From assembly GCA_034509755.1 (NCBI GenBank), contig CM067555.1:47388255-47452254 (forward strand): a DNA stretch of 64,000 nt, in the 5' to 3' direction. Shown here piece by piece: positions 41,832 through 53,932 of the stretch (its first letter is position 1; every line of letters begins with the position of its first letter). Both the position numbers and the translations under genes were made by a program. This DNA comes from Anisodus tanguticus. Lineage: Eukaryota; Streptophyta; Magnoliopsida; Solanales; Solanaceae. The notes beneath the pieces are model-generated. The model had not been told where the DNA came from. It was given only the letters and a program-made list of their open reading frames with translations, and did no database searches.

Positions 41832-44075
41832 ATGAAAATCTTGAAAATATTTCTTGTTATATATGCTATACTTGGTTGTTTTTCATGGCCTAGTATGCAG
41901 AGCGATTTGGAGACGTACATAGTTCAAGTCGAATCACCAGAAAATCAAATTTCCACTCATTCGTCAAGAATGGATTTGGAGAGTTGGTACAATTCTTTCT
42001 TGCCAAAGACCATATCTATCACTGGCTTAAATGAAAAGCCGCGATTAATATATTCATATCACAATGTGATGAAAGGCTTTGCGGCAAGATTGTCAGCAGA
42101 GCAAGTGAAGGAAATGGAGAAGAAACCAGGCTTTATAGCTGCGTGGCCACAGAGGATATTGTTTCTACACACTACACATACTCCGAGTTTTCTTGGATTG
42201 CAACAAAACATTGGCTTGTGGAGGGACACCAACTATGGGAAAGGTGTGATCATTGGAGTCATGGACACTGGGATTTCCCCTGACCATCCTTCATTTAGCG
42301 ACAAAGGAATGCCTCCTCCGCCTACTAAATGGAAGGGCAAGTGTGAATCGAACTTCACTACAAAGTGTAACAACAAGCTCATTGGTGCGAGGACTTTCCC
42401 AATAAGCAGTGAATCACCTTTAGATGATAATGGACATGGTACACACACTGCCAGCACAGCTGCTGGAAGTTTTGTGAAAGGTGCCAATGTGAATGGGAAT
42501 GCTAACGGCACTGCAGTTGGGATTGCCCCTCTTGCTCACCTGGCCATTTATAAGGTCTGTGACTCGTTTGGTTGCTCCGACAGTGACATTCTAGCTGGCA
42601 TGGATGCGGCTATTGATGATGGGGTTGATATCCTATCTATTTCCCTTGGTGGAGGTAGCAAGGCATTCCACAATGATCCAATTGCACTCGGTGCCTATAG
42701 TGCAACACAAAGAGGTATTCTTGTAAGTTGCGCTGCCGGTAATAATGGTCCATACGATAGCACTTTATCAAACGAATCTCCGTGGATTCTGACAGTAGGC
42801 GCAAGCACTCTTGACAGGAAACTCAAGGCCACTGTTAATCTCGGAAACCAAAAAGTATTCGAGGGTGAATCAGCATTTCATCCAAAGGGTCACCATTCAA
42901 CATTTTTCCCTTTGTTTGATCCTTCACTGAATGCAACCGACTTTGACAGCCTTTATTGCGGAACAGGTACTTTGAATGACCCTGAAATTAAAAATAAAAT
43001 AGTTATGTGCATGGACGGTGGTGGTTATTCCAGGATTGAAAAAGGACAAGCTGTAAAGGATGCTGGAGGCGTTGGCATGATTATCTTTAGTTTTGGTGAT
43101 TATGGTTTCACTAAGTTTGCCGATCCTCACGTCCTTCCAGCTCTGTATATTTCTTACAAAGATGGAATGGAAATTAGTGATTACATGAACTCAACATCAA
43201 AACCAATTGCAAGAATTGCATTCCAAGGAACAATAATCGGTGATAAAGATGCTCCGGTGGTTGCTTCATTTTCTTCTCGCGGACCAAGCTTAGCTAGTCC
43301 GGGAATCTTGAAGCCCGATATTATTGGTCCTGGTGTTAACATTCTTGCTGCTTGGCCTACCTCAGTTGACAACAAAGCAAACACAAAGTCTACCTTCAAC
43401 ATTATATCAGGTACCTCCATGTCTTGTCCGCACCTCAGTGGAGTAGCAGCATTGCTGAAAAGCGCCCACCCCACTTGGTCCCCTGCAGCTATCAAATCAG
43501 CAATCATGACAACCGCTAACACAGTGAACCTCGGCAATGATCCCATCTTAGATGAAAGGCTCCTTCCGGCTAACATCTTCACCGTTGGTTCAGGACACGT
43601 CAATCCATCAAGAGCTAATGATCCAGGACTAATCTATGACACCCAATTTAAGGACTACCTGCCTTACCTGTGCGGTCTGAATTACACAAATCGACAGGTG
43701 GCAAACCTCCTGCAACACAAAGTGGATTGTAAGGAAGTCAAACGTATTCCTGAAGCACAACTAAATTATCCTTCATTCTCCCTCACACTCGGAGAAAATT
43801 CTCAAACGTATACGAGAACAGTGACTAACGTCGGTGATGCTAAATCATCTTACAGTGTACAAATTACTTCACCAGCAGGAGTTTCCGTGACTGTTAAGCC
43901 CACGACTCTCAAATTCTCAAAGTTGAACCAGAAGTTGAAATACCAAGTGACGTTTGCAAGAAGAGCTAATAGCCCAAACAATGGTATTGTTCAAGGATTC
44001 TTGAAATGGACTAGTAATAAGTACTCTGTAAGAAGCCCAATTGCAGTTGTTCTAGAACCTACAATTGGTTTCTAG
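41832..44075 (+). CDS. P69-type subtilase, intact (copy 2)
   Basis: An intronless 747-residue secreted serine protease of family S8. The ATG at 41832 is chosen because it aligns with copies 1 and 3 and follows the conserved TTTGCAGC; the frame upstream of it has no ATG. Signal peptide 1-24 (cleavage near SMQS), I9 propeptide about 25-113, mature start near TTHTPSFLGL. Catalytic residues are Asp145 (VMDTGISPDHP), His202 (DDNGHGTHTAS), oxyanion Asn304 (AAGNNGP) and Ser529 (SGTSMSCPH). The PA domain spans about 345-465 and the Fn3-like domain about 645-743. NxS/T sites occur at about 174, 225, 367, 453 and 617. Known P69 enzymes mature by self-cleavage in the secretory path, act in the apoplast, and several are induced by pathogens. 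Substrate is unknown. This is the only intact copy in the array. Confidence 0.95.
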   Translation: MKILKIFLVIYAILGCFSWPSMQSDLETYIVQVESPENQISTHSSRMDLESWYNSFLPKTISITGLNEKPRLIYSYHNVMKGFAARLSAEQVKEMEKKPGFIAAWPQRILFLHTTHTPSFLGLQQNIGLWRDTNYGKGVIIGVMDTGISPDHPSFSDKGMPPPPTKWKGKCESNFTTKCNNKLIGARTFPISSESPLDDNGHGTHTASTAAGSFVKGANVNGNANGTAVGIAPLAHLAIYKVCDSFGCSDSDILAGMDAAIDDGVDILSISLGGGSKAFHNDPIALGAYSATQRGILVSCAAGNNGPYDSTLSNESPWILTVGASTLDRKLKATVNLGNQKVFEGESAFHPKGHHSTFFPLFDPSLNATDFDSLYCGTGTLNDPEIKNKIVMCMDGGGYSRIEKGQAVKDAGGVGMIIFSFGDYGFTKFADPHVLPALYISYKDGMEISDYMNSTSKPIARIAFQGTIIGDKDAPVVASFSSRGPSLASPGILKPDIIGPGVNILAAWPTSVDNKANTKSTFNIISGTSMSCPHLSGVAALLKSAHPTWSPAAIKSAIMTTANTVNLGNDPILDERLLPANIFTVGSGHVNPSRANDPGLIYDTQFKDYLPYLCGLNYTNRQVANLLQHKVDCKEVKRIPEAQLNYPSFSLTLGENSQTYTRTVTNVGDAKSSYSVQITSPAGVSVTVKPTTLKFSKLNQKLKYQVTFARRANSPNNGIVQGFLKWTSNKYSVRSPIAVVLEPTIGF

Positions 44076-44141
44076 TTTTATTTTTCTTCTCAGTTTAGTA
44101 GTTGGAACAATGTATAACAAGCCTACTATATTAGTAGTTTC

Positions 44142-44147
44142 AATAAA
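44142..44147 (+). terminator. Polyadenylation signal, subtilase copy 2
   Basis: AATAAA in TTTCAATAAAAATAC, 67 bp after the stop codon. Confidence 0.5.
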
Positions 44148-44289
44148 AATACAGTTGAATAATAAGTGACAAAAGTATTCTTATTATATCTGGCAAGAGA
44201 TTCAGTTGTCTGTGAAATTAATTTGCATGTTACATTTTCACTTGTTCAAGTTTAGATATCAAAAGAGATAATTATAAAAAAAACACACT

Positions 44290-44680
44290 TAGAAGTATCA
44301 CCTTTTGTTGAGTTTCTATCTGAACTATTAGGTGTGAGAGTTTTCTACCTAAATTATCAATAATTAATTTGTAAAACACACATCAACTATAGTTGTTCAC
44401 TTTTTCTATCTAAACTATACTAACTAGTTTACAAAACACACCTCAACTATCAGTTATTCACTTTTAATGAAATGTGTTTTGCAAACTAATTGATGATAGT
44501 CCAAATAGGAAAAAAGTAAATAATTGATAGTTGATGTATTTTTTGCAAATTAATTAATAATAATTTAAATAAAAAACTATTACCCCTGATAGTTCAGATA
44601 GAAAATAAAAAAAAAGGTAATACTACATAATTTACCTTCTGATGGTAGTCATTTCTCTTTGACATATCCTTTTTCACGGG
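44290..44680. repeat. Palindromic repeat, inverted counterpart of 22255-22620
   Basis: Contains AACTATCAGTTATTCACTTT and complementary stretches. The tag AATTTACCTTCTGATGGTAG (44628-44647) is the reverse complement of the tag at 22280-22300, so the two copies face opposite ways relative to their genes. Confidence 0.6.
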
Positions 44681-44892
44681 TAATCTTTTATGCACCAAAT
44701 GTTTCATAAAATGTTATAGAACACACCACTTTGGCTACGTGCCACTCATGTGTTCCACCCACAGACAACGCGAGTGAATACAATTTTTGTATCCGAAGCT
44801 TTATATAGACGCCATGTGTCCAATTTTATAATTTTAAAAGTATTCACATATTTTGGGATCATTTTCATTTCATTTTAATTTTAATTTTTCAC

Positions 44893-45055
44893 AAGTGTCG
44901 GATAGCCGCATTGAGATCCGGCTAAATCCGAATTGAAATCTCACACTAGAGGTAAAACACTCTCTAATAAAGACGATTCAATATCTACGATTTGAACTTA
45001 AATCAAAATCTCTAATTGAAGAGGTAGAAGTAATTTTCACTTCACCACAATCCTT
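44893..45055 (-). mobile_element. tRNA-derived SINE (SolS-like)
   Basis: Read on the minus strand: GGATTGTGGTGAAGTG (box A-like) near 45053, AGTTCAAATCG (box B-like) near 44994, then AGAGAGTGTTTTACCTC and GGATTTAGCCGGATCTCAAT near the 3' end, the body motifs of a Solanaceae SINE family. Ends approximate; degenerate. Confidence 0.65.
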
Positions 45056-45837
45056 ATTGATTGTTCTCTTCTCTCTCATTTCATCTCTTTTATTTCATAC
45101 CCACCATAACAAAATCAGTCAAAAGCCACCAACAATAATGAAAAAAAAAAAAAAATAGTCACCAAAGAAAAACAGAGAGGGAAAAATAAGATTTTTTGTT
45201 ACCTCGAATTTCATAGCAGCTAGTGTCGATAATTTGTGTTCATAGTATCTCTTTTTTTTTTTTTTTTAACCCACAGTTTGTGTTGCTGCTGCTATTTTCT
45301 AGTTTCTTTTTTTATCATTGAAAGTGTAATTGACTTGGGGAGAAATTGAAAACTTGATCTTGTTTAGAGCCTGGTGGTGAAATTTATGGTTTGTATAACA
45401 ATTTCAGCTTAGTATATCATAATAACTTAGTTTATATGCAATTATAAATATTTAATAATATATACAATTTGAACAAAATTTACTGGATTATGCATACATT
45501 GCTCTCTAAATCCGCCACTAATAGTATTTTAGACTCTTCACCCGCGGGCAACCTGATTCTCTCTTCTCTCTTCTTTTATTTTTTGAGAAAATACTTTTTT
45601 TTCTACTAATAAATTAATGACATGTGTTACGATCCTTATTATGTGTGACGTATACTTATTTAGAAAAAGTAGACAAACATCAAAGTAGTATGTATTTAGA
45701 TATAACTGAAGATAAATTTGATGTGTAAAACGTTTTCTGTAAAATAAGAGTGTATCAAAGGAATTTCATTACAATTTAAGAGAACAAAAATAAATTATAT
45801 ATCAATCGACAATGTCGAGCTGAGTCTCACTAAGATT
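45056..45837. other. Intergenic, no gene seen
   Basis: Contains an A run (about 45140-45154) and a T run (about 45251-45268). No convincing reading frame. Confidence 0.4.
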
Positions 45838-45842
45838 TAAGT

Positions 45843-46379
45843 TGTTAAAAGTCATCATCAACTTAATATCCAAGACAATGGATAATCAATCTAGAATGTT
45901 CAAGTAGTTCTAGATAGTTGAAAGAAGAACTTTAGAATGAAAGTTCTAGAGTGGAGTCTAGAAAGAATAAACTCTAGAAATAAATAGAAGAGTGATTCTA
46001 GAAAAAGGTACTGAATAATATTCTAGAATAGAATAGTAATTAAGTATCCTAACTAGATTCTTCCATTACCACCTATAAATAGAGGTGGTCTATTTGAGTT
46101 GTAATAAAGTGAGTAAGAAGTTCTCAAGAAGTGAGAGCAAGTCCCAAGTGTGCATCCAAAAAGTGTCCAAGTGAGTTTAAAGTGTGTGTAAGCTAAAGTA
46201 TCCCAAAAAGTGTGTGTAAATACTTAAGTAAGCGTAAGTGTGAGTGTCAAGTGTTGGTAAAAAATAAAAGAGTAAGAACTTGGTGTATATTGTGGCCAAG
46301 TTATAGTGTTCAAGTCTTGATGTAATTACTTTTATAATAATAAAGTAATTACATTTTTCACGTGTTGTGTTGTCTAACA
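45843..46379. repeat. Solo LTR with near-perfect target duplication
   Basis: 537 bp from TGTTAAAAGTCATCATC to TGTCTAACA, flanked by TAAGT (45838-45842) and TAGGT (46380-46384). Includes a TATA-like CCTATAAATAGAGGTGG at about 46072 and repeated AAGTGTGTGTAA and TTCTAGA motifs. Internal region absent. Confidence 0.75.
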
Positions 46380-46384
46380 TAGGT

Positions 46385-49300
46385 GTCCCAGCCTTTCATT
46401 GATTGTTGTATACAATATATAGTGTTATATAATTATTTACATGGCTACAAACTAGGTAACTAATCTTTCTAATTATAATCGGAATATAAATTTACCTAAT
46501 ATAAAAGATATACAATGATAAGGGAATATTTTTGTAATATTCTATCACACCCCCGTAGTCGAAGTGGGAGGTTTTCGTACGCTGAGACTGGCTCAAAAAT
46601 CATCAAAGAGTATGTGTGGAAGTCCTTTAGTAAATATATCAGCAATCTGATACCGGAAAGGAACATGAAGGACACTAACTTGTCCACGAGTAACTTTTTC
46701 ATGTACAAAGTGAATATCCATTTCAATGTGTTTAGTGCGCTGATGTTGAACGGGATTTTTGGAGAGATAAATCGCACTGACATTATCACAGTAGACCAAT
46801 GTAGCCTTGCGAATTAGGCAGTGAAGTTCCAGCAAAAGGTTGCATATCCAACAAGACTCGAGAATAACATTCGCTACTCCTATGTACTTGGCTTCGTCAC
46901 TGGATCGAGATAGAGTATGTTGTCTTTTAGAAGACCAAGAAAGAAAGTTATCTCTGAGGAATACACAGTAACCTGACGTGGATCGACGAGTGTCCGGACA
47001 TCAACCATAGTCAGCATCAGAAAGAGGTGAGACCAGAAAAGGTGGACTTGTATAGGTGTTGGCCGAAGTGAAGAGTACCTTGTACATAGCGCAAAATACG
47101 TTTGAGTGCATTCATATGTTCATCCGTCGGGTTGTGCATATGTAAGCATATTTATTGCACGGCCTATGATATATCTGGTCTCGTGAAAGTGAGATAATGT
47201 AATGCTCCTGCTAAACTGTGATAGTGAGTCGAGTCGGCATACAGAGAACTCGAAGAGGCACTGAGTTTGGAATTAATTTACACCGGTGTGTGGGACAGTT
47301 TGCATGATGTCATGTTTGTTCGGTCAAGTATCTCTTCGGCGTACTTCCTTTGATAAAGAAATAAGCCACTTATATGTCTCGTAACAACAATGCCCGAAAA
47401 ATAGCTAGGGGGCTCAAATCCATTCATAGCAAACTCGAGGCAAGAAGTGACATGAAGGATCGATGAAGTATATCAGAATATGTAGTGAAGATGATATCAT
47501 CAACATATAATATGATGTATGTCATGTCATTACCCTTGCTATAGATGAACAGTGAATGATCAGATTTGATATGTGAAAAATCCGATAGAGGATAAAAAAT
47601 CAAAAATCGTTGGAACCATGCACGAGGATCTTGTTTCAGTCCATAGAGTGATTTTTTCAAATGACACATATAATCTGGATGAATCGGATTCCTAAATCCC
47701 ATAGGTCGATGCATATACACGGTTTCATAAAGGTCCCCATGCAAGAAAGCATTTTTGACGTCAAGATGATGAATAGGCCAAGATTTGGACAAAACAATAC
47801 TAGAACGGACTGAATGTTTCTTCATAATCCACTCCCACCTATTGAGACATGCCATTAACTACAAGATGGGTCTTGTGCCTCTTAAAAGAAACATCAAATT
47901 TCTTTTTATGTCAAAAAATCCACATAAAATGAATAATATTAGCATCAGGAGGACGGGGTACTAGATCCCATGTCTTATTTTCAATAAGAGCATTATATTC
48001 GTCAATCATTGCATTTTTTCCAATTAGGATCGGACAAGGCATTTTTTGGGTTGCGAGGAAGAGGTGAAGGGGCAACCGAATTGGACAAGTTAAATAGTTA
48101 TTTGGGTTTGGAAATGTCGTGCATATCATGGGTTTCCATTGTCCGTCGAGGTGCCACGGGGGATTGGACATAATCGGGAAAGAGGTGCTGAGATGTGGCA
48201 GTGGGATCGGGAATAGGACCGGGAGTGAGGAGGTGGGGCCGAGATGAGGCAGTGGTGTTGGGAGGAGGGGATCGCCGAGAGGGAGCAATTTAATCGGAAG
48301 GTCGAGAAGGGCTGTTTCGAGGCTCCCGTTGCGGGGCTGGGTGGGATGCCCGACTCGGGACGACGGTGATTTGGTCGGTTGCCGGTGATGGTAATGACTG
48401 ATTTTGCAAGTGATAAATTAGAATGAGATTTAGGCCATTATTTAAGAAGTTATAGGAATTCGGAGGTGAAGAATTGATTTTGGCAAAGGGAAATTGGGAC
48501 ACATCGAATATGACATGCCTAGAAACGATTATTTTTCGGTTTGACAAGTCGTAACAGTTGTAACCTCGATGATTGGGGGTAACCAAGAAAGACACATGAG
48601 GATAACCAAGGTTGAAGCTTGTTGATTTGAGTGGAGGGATGGAGGGGGTAGCATAGACATCTGAACGTTCATAAATGCTTATAGGAAGGATCCCAAAATA
48701 GAGAACTTGAGTGGGAGATTTGTGTTTGAGAGACTTGTTTGGGAGAATGTTCAAGAGATAGGTTGCCATTGAGAGGGCATAATGCCAAAAATAGGGGGAT
48801 AGAGGCGTGGTCAAGGAGGGCACGGATTAAGTTGTTTATGGTTCTAATTTTTCATTCAACTTTTCCATTTTGGACAGAAAAAATGAAAAGCAAGGTCGTG
48901 TTTGGCGCATAACAGTTTGAATTGTTGATTATCGAATTCCCTCACATTGAAAATATTTGATATTCTTTTCAAATTGTGTCTTTATTAAAGCACTAAAGGA
49001 AGAAAAAATAGAATAGACTTGGGACTTATTACCAATGGTAAAAGTCCACGAAAAGTTGAAATAATCATCCAAAAATAATAAATAATATCTATGCCCAGCC
49101 ATGCTTAAAATAGGAGAAGTCCATAAATCACTATGTATTATCAAATGGCATTAAAGTACAGGTGGATGAAGAATAAAATGACAATTAACATGTTTTCCAA
49201 AAGCGCAAGATTCACAAACATGAGTATTAGAGACATGTTTGCAATCAATAAATTTATTTTTGCTAAGGGAGTGTAAACTAGAATCTCTCGAATTTCCTAA

Positions 49301-49540
49301 TCTATTATGCCATAAATGAGACGAAAGAGATGCAAAGATTGATGGAGAGGAGGCTGGATGGCCGACAATGGTGGTGATAGGATAAAGGTCTCCGGTGTTG
49401 TCACATCTCATTATTCGCATCCCTGTCATAAGGTCCTTCATAGAAAAACCAAAAGGATCAAATTCAAGGGGAACATTATTGTCGGTTGTGAAACGACACA
49501 CATAGATTACATTTTTGATAAGTTTCGGGGCATGAAGGTT
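46385..49540 (-). mobile_element. copia B-like element, 5' part missing
   Basis: The 3' LTR (about 46395-46553, TGTGATAGAATATTAC in element sense) follows a CTACGGGGG purine tract and resembles the LTRs of copia B. Pol reads on the minus strand up to about 49540, where homology stops within the segment between protease and integrase (HAPKLIKNVIYV). Gag, protease core and the 5' LTR are absent. Its left end abuts the solo LTR. Confidence 0.78.
46554..49540 (-). pseudogene. copia B-like integrase, RT and RNase H remnant
   Basis: From 49501: FTTDNNVPLEFDPFGFSMKD, LWHNRLGNSRDSS, CESCAFGKHV. From 49144: IIHSDLWTSPILSMAGHRYY. Integrase C-terminal part at 48823-48290 (YFWHYALSMATYLLNILPNK). RT pieces at 48040-47424 include LDVKNAFLHGDLYETVYMHR, KKSLYGLKQDPRAWF and an intact YVDD. 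RNase H end at 46835-46593 (KHIEMDIHFVHEKV, DIFTKGLPHILFDDF). Stops and frameshifts separate all blocks. Confidence 0.8.
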
Positions 49541-51125
49541 TTATATATACCATATTATTTCTGAGACTATAAAAATATGTCATTAAAAGTAAAATAAGAA
49601 GTTTAAATTTATTATAATTTCACATATAATATTGTATCATTCTTTTTAAATAATTTAAAATCAAAAAGTGTCATCTAAAATGAAACAGACGAATAGTATT
49701 TCTAGAGGTCATTGTTTATTAATAGCTGAATTTCTCATTTCATGTCCCACCTTTCTTGAGGGTTTTAGAATCTAATATTTTAGTCAAAATCATGTATTTT
49801 TACTAAAAATTTATTAAATATACATAAATAATTTCAGAACAAAGTAAGTTATCTTTTTGAAATGTAAAATTCGTAAATTCAAAATTTTAATTCCGCCTCT
49901 ATTCGTGAGGATCATTTGATGCCTTACAAGTTAGGGCATGTCTTTCTTATCCAGTTATGGTAAAATATCCATATAATGTCTTGTCAATTAGTTTTGCAAT
50001 CATTCATAATATCTTTAGTTATCCTGTTGTTTTATTTTGGATGGTTTTAGTTGTTAAAGAGATGATTACACTTTTCTCATGTAGAATTTGCAGAAACCAA
50101 CAAGTTACAACGAAAAAGCCATCTTGTGTTTCTAACAAAGCAAAGAGCTAGGATCCACTTGCAACTTGTTATTTATCAAGTTACAATCATGACTAGGATA
50201 AAATAAATTGAATGAATCACATGCTCCTAGCTATTCCATAGTAGGTACCCTAAAAAAACCTATGCAAATAACTATATAGTGTATGAGCAAATTAAACATG
50301 TGCATATCTCGACTATTTAACTGGATAGTTGGGTGATTTCTCACCAACACATGTACCTATGTGAGAATCCGAGAATCTAAAATTTATAGAATATGTGTGC
50401 ACCGCTAAAACAAACGAAGAAAAATATGCATTAAGTGAAAATTGATCTCAGTCTTCTAGGTAAATAACTTAACATTCAACCAAGTGCACTATATTGTCTT
50501 CTTGTAGTATGGGAGCCAACAGATAATATTATATCAATTTAAAAAAATATATACATAAAATATCTAATTTTGTGAAGAGACCACGAATTCACGTGCCTCA
50601 AATTTAATACATGATTCTTCCCCTGTATATAACTCTACTCACTTAAGGTTTAAGCTAGCCAAGTAATGAAAAAAATTACTTAGTGTTATTCGCATAGAAT
50701 CTGAACTCACATGTCACATCAATCTATGCCGCAATTCATATTTACTCAATTTTGACCTAATAAATAAAGGATGTAGTAGAGATAAAAAGAAAACCAAATC
50801 TAGTCTAATTCAATTCTTCTAGCGTAACTCAATTCTTTCTCATCCAAAATGTTTGTTTTTAGGTCAAGATTATGAAAGCTCTATTAGTTTTTCAAAATTA
50901 TAAAATTACCAACTTATGAAGGAGAAATTATATCTTAACACGTCCAATTGAAAGTCAACATGCACAAAACCTAAAGGACAAGCCACAAAGCAATTTCTTT
51001 GTTTCACAGTATCCCTTTTAGATACCCGACTTAAAATTCGTGCCAAAAAATTCCGCTTTAAGGATAAAACGCTCCTTACCAGAGGCGACTCCACACCCAG
51101 AATCACAAAAAACATAAAAACATCA
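49541..51125. other. Intergenic, AT-rich, no recognised gene
   Basis: Only short chance frames. 49935-50020 is weakly similar to 21540-21620 downstream of copy 1 (TATAATGTCTTG), so it may be displaced duplicated flank. 51126-51133 (AGAAAAAA) is the next hAT target duplication. Confidence 0.4.
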
Positions 51126-51499
51126 AGAAAAAATTAGGCGTGGCCAGTGGGCATCGGGTCCGTCGGGTCGGGACCGACGGGACGGGGAGGGGCGGGATCG
51201 GGTTGGGTCGGGACCGGCGGGATTCGCCGCCGTCCCGTCCAGTTTCTGATCCCGTCGAAGTCAGGTCGGGATCGGGTTTTTTTTTTTGCACTTAATTTAA
51301 AAAATAACATATATACAAAAAACTCAATAATTAAACAAGATAGTATAATAAAAACATCCCAAGACTGTTTTTGTGTCTCTTATATTATTTAATAGACATA
51401 TGATTTTTTTGTAATACAAATACAATTGTCAAAATTACAACTTTGTGGTGTTGTTCAAAAGTTGCAAATTACATAGTAAAATTGTAATTTAAAAAATTA

Positions 51500-53932
51500 C
51501 ATTTTGAAAAAAACCTGTTCTAGTTTCTTGATAATTTCATGTGGTTCTTCGGTTGGAATTGGTATTTGTTGGTCAAATTGCTCCACATCGCTTCCACCAC
51601 CTTCGGATAAGATTTTGTTGTAGTTTTCGTCTTCTTCGTTGATCTCCGGTTGACTTCACCTTCTCCACTCCGCTCATATCCAATTTCTGAATAATACTAC
51701 AATTTCCAAGCTGTCTCCGGCTAATGAGTGTATGTGCTCTCCTATTTGATATCTGCCGGCAGAAAAAGCGCTTTGAGACGCCGTTGATGAAGCTTGAATG
51801 TTCAAAACATCTCGGGCCATCATTGAAAGTGTCAGAAAGGTATTCTCATTCCCCCTCCAGTATTTCAGCAAGTCTTCACGTCTTTCTTCATTGAGAACTG
51901 CTTGGTATGGTACAAAACCCTGCAAAACAAAAATATCAAACTCGCTAATTTGGTTAATAGCGGTACGGCCGCCGTACATTATATTTCTGAGGCTTTCAAT
52001 TCTAGACGCAGAAACAACATGTCTTTTGTGAGGTTGTGTTGAAGATGAAGAAGATGGTATGGAAGCCGGTAGGTTGCTAGAACTTTTGTTGTTGGTAAAA
52101 CCTATATATTTTTTTGCATTCGTCTTCTACGCTAGACAACACTTCTTCTTTAGTTTGTTCAATAGGTGGTGGGTGATTTGGAATTTTGGGACTTGGAGAT
52201 GGTAGTACTGCTATACAATCGTAAATAGTTTCAATAAGTGATTTAGTACTATGTATTTTAATAGTCGGATTTAATACAACACCAATAATATAAATAGTGG
52301 GAATATGAATAAAATATTTTTTTATTTTGATAAACATTTTTTAATAGCTGCCTTATAAGCTAGTTTATCCATATATTCATTAAGCATTAAAAATATTAGA
52401 GCTATATAAAACAACATAGTTGAAATAGTAGGATAATATATACCGGAAAATTCTTTTGTTGCTTGAAAAAATTTCTCTAAAAATACAATAAGTTCGGAAA
52501 TTTTCCCCCAATCGCTATCTACAATCATATCAGCTGGATTTGATTATGAGAGTTAAAAAATAAAGTTATAGGTTTTCTATAGTCATAAGCAACAAGTAGT
52601 TGCTCGTATAAAGAATTTCACCTAGTGGGTACTTCTTCTGAAATTTTTCTATAAGGTAGTTGGCAATCGTGACAAGTTTTTTTATATTCTTTTCTTCGTT
52701 GTATTCTATTATTTTTAAAAATAAAGTTTATAGCAAATTGTATTTTACTAAGAATATCTTCAAAAAGTGATAGACCATCCTTTACAATTAAATTATATAT
52801 ATGGCACGCACATTTTATATGAAAATGATCTGAAAAAGATGGAGTTAAACTATTTTTTAAAATTGTAATAGCGTAATTGTTAGAAGAAGCGTTATCTAAT
52901 GTAATAGTCATAATTTCATCAGTTATTCCGTAATAATCGCACACTTGATAAATATTTTCTGCAATAAAAGTACCAGTGTGCCTATCATCTATATATCTAT
53001 ACGCTAAGATACGTTTTTGCATAGACCATTTATAATTTATCCAATGACAGGTTACCGTTAAATAATCATGGTCATTAGTACTACGACCTATATCAGAAGT
53101 GATAACCACTTTTTCATTAAAATGATATAATGAATGACGTAAATACTGTTTATATTCATGTGCGAATTTAAATACATCTCTCTTAACAGTTGATCTAGGA
53201 AAACCGTTAAAAGCAGATCTCTAATGTAATGAATAAAGCCGGGAGATGAAGGAAATGAAAAAGGGAAACCCTCCACATCAACTAATTTTGCTATTGCTTC
53301 CCTATCTCTATGTTTATCATATTTAGGGCCTACAATTCCCCCCGTCATAGGATTAATTTGACCCTGTACTTGGTCTGGGACAGTATGTGAACCTTGTCCC
53401 GATGGAGCGGACATTTGCGCACCCAGTTTTGAAGCCTCGTATTGGGCATATCTAGCTAGATGAGCCCTTGCTACGTGTCTCATTAAACACCCCCCCCCCC
53501 CCCCCCCCGTCCCACCGTGACCTTTTCCAGTTTTAAATTTTAAAACATCTTTGCAAATTTTACATCTATCTACTTGATTCTCTACGTCCCTATAAAAAAT
53601 ATCCATGCACATGATTTTAATGGTCGTTTTGTTGGACCTCGTCTCATTCTAGGGGGAATATGAGGCATTTCAGTTGAAGGTGCACTAGTGGGTGTGTTGT
53701 CATCTACATTAGTGGGTGTATCATCTAGATCATCGTCTAAATTAAAGTCTTTTTGAGTTCCAGAAAATAGCTCCTCGTCTAAATCTAATGGTATTGTAAG
53801 AAAATGTACAGTATCAACAAAATCATCCTGTGTAGGAATAGGATTCTGTCTAGAAATAGGACCCTTGCCCTTGTTGCCCCTACTAGAATAAGCATGACCA
53901 CTACCCGTAAACATACGTTTAAATCCTTCCAT
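51500..53932 (-). pseudogene. hAT transposase with BED zinc finger, broken (copy 2)
   Basis: ATG at 53932 opens MEGFKRMFTGSGHAY and an acidic region with one NVDDNTPT unit. The BED finger follows in the next frame (CKICKDVLKF, then LMRHVARAH), with a poly-Gly stretch from a 19-base G/C run inside it. The catalytic core at 53109-52618 shows TSDIGRSTNDHDYLTVTCHW, TLDNASSNNYA and KCACHIYNLIVKDGL. The C-terminal dimerisation domain at 51979-51674 is well kept (ARDVLNIQASSTASQSAFSA, then LEIVVLFRNWI). At least four frame changes or stops separate these parts. Related to RICESLEEPER/DAYSLEEPER-type hAT proteins. Confidence 0.86.
53490..53508. repeat. Poly-C run inside the BED-finger coding region
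   Basis: 19 C in a row where hAT copy 1 has only six (AAACCCCCCGTTCC at 37130). It expands a Gly codon run between the Cys pair and the His pair of the finger. Confidence 0.85.

Noticed and set aside
45100..45420. 5' leader of an unannotated gene (purine-rich stretch followed by T-rich sequence)
   Set aside because: No open frame of useful length follows and no splice-supported coding signal could be seen.
49957..50151. Small hydrophobic protein of 64 residues
   Set aside because: No homology recognised, no codon bias, no promoter signal; the region is AT-rich and weakly similar to other non-coding flank.
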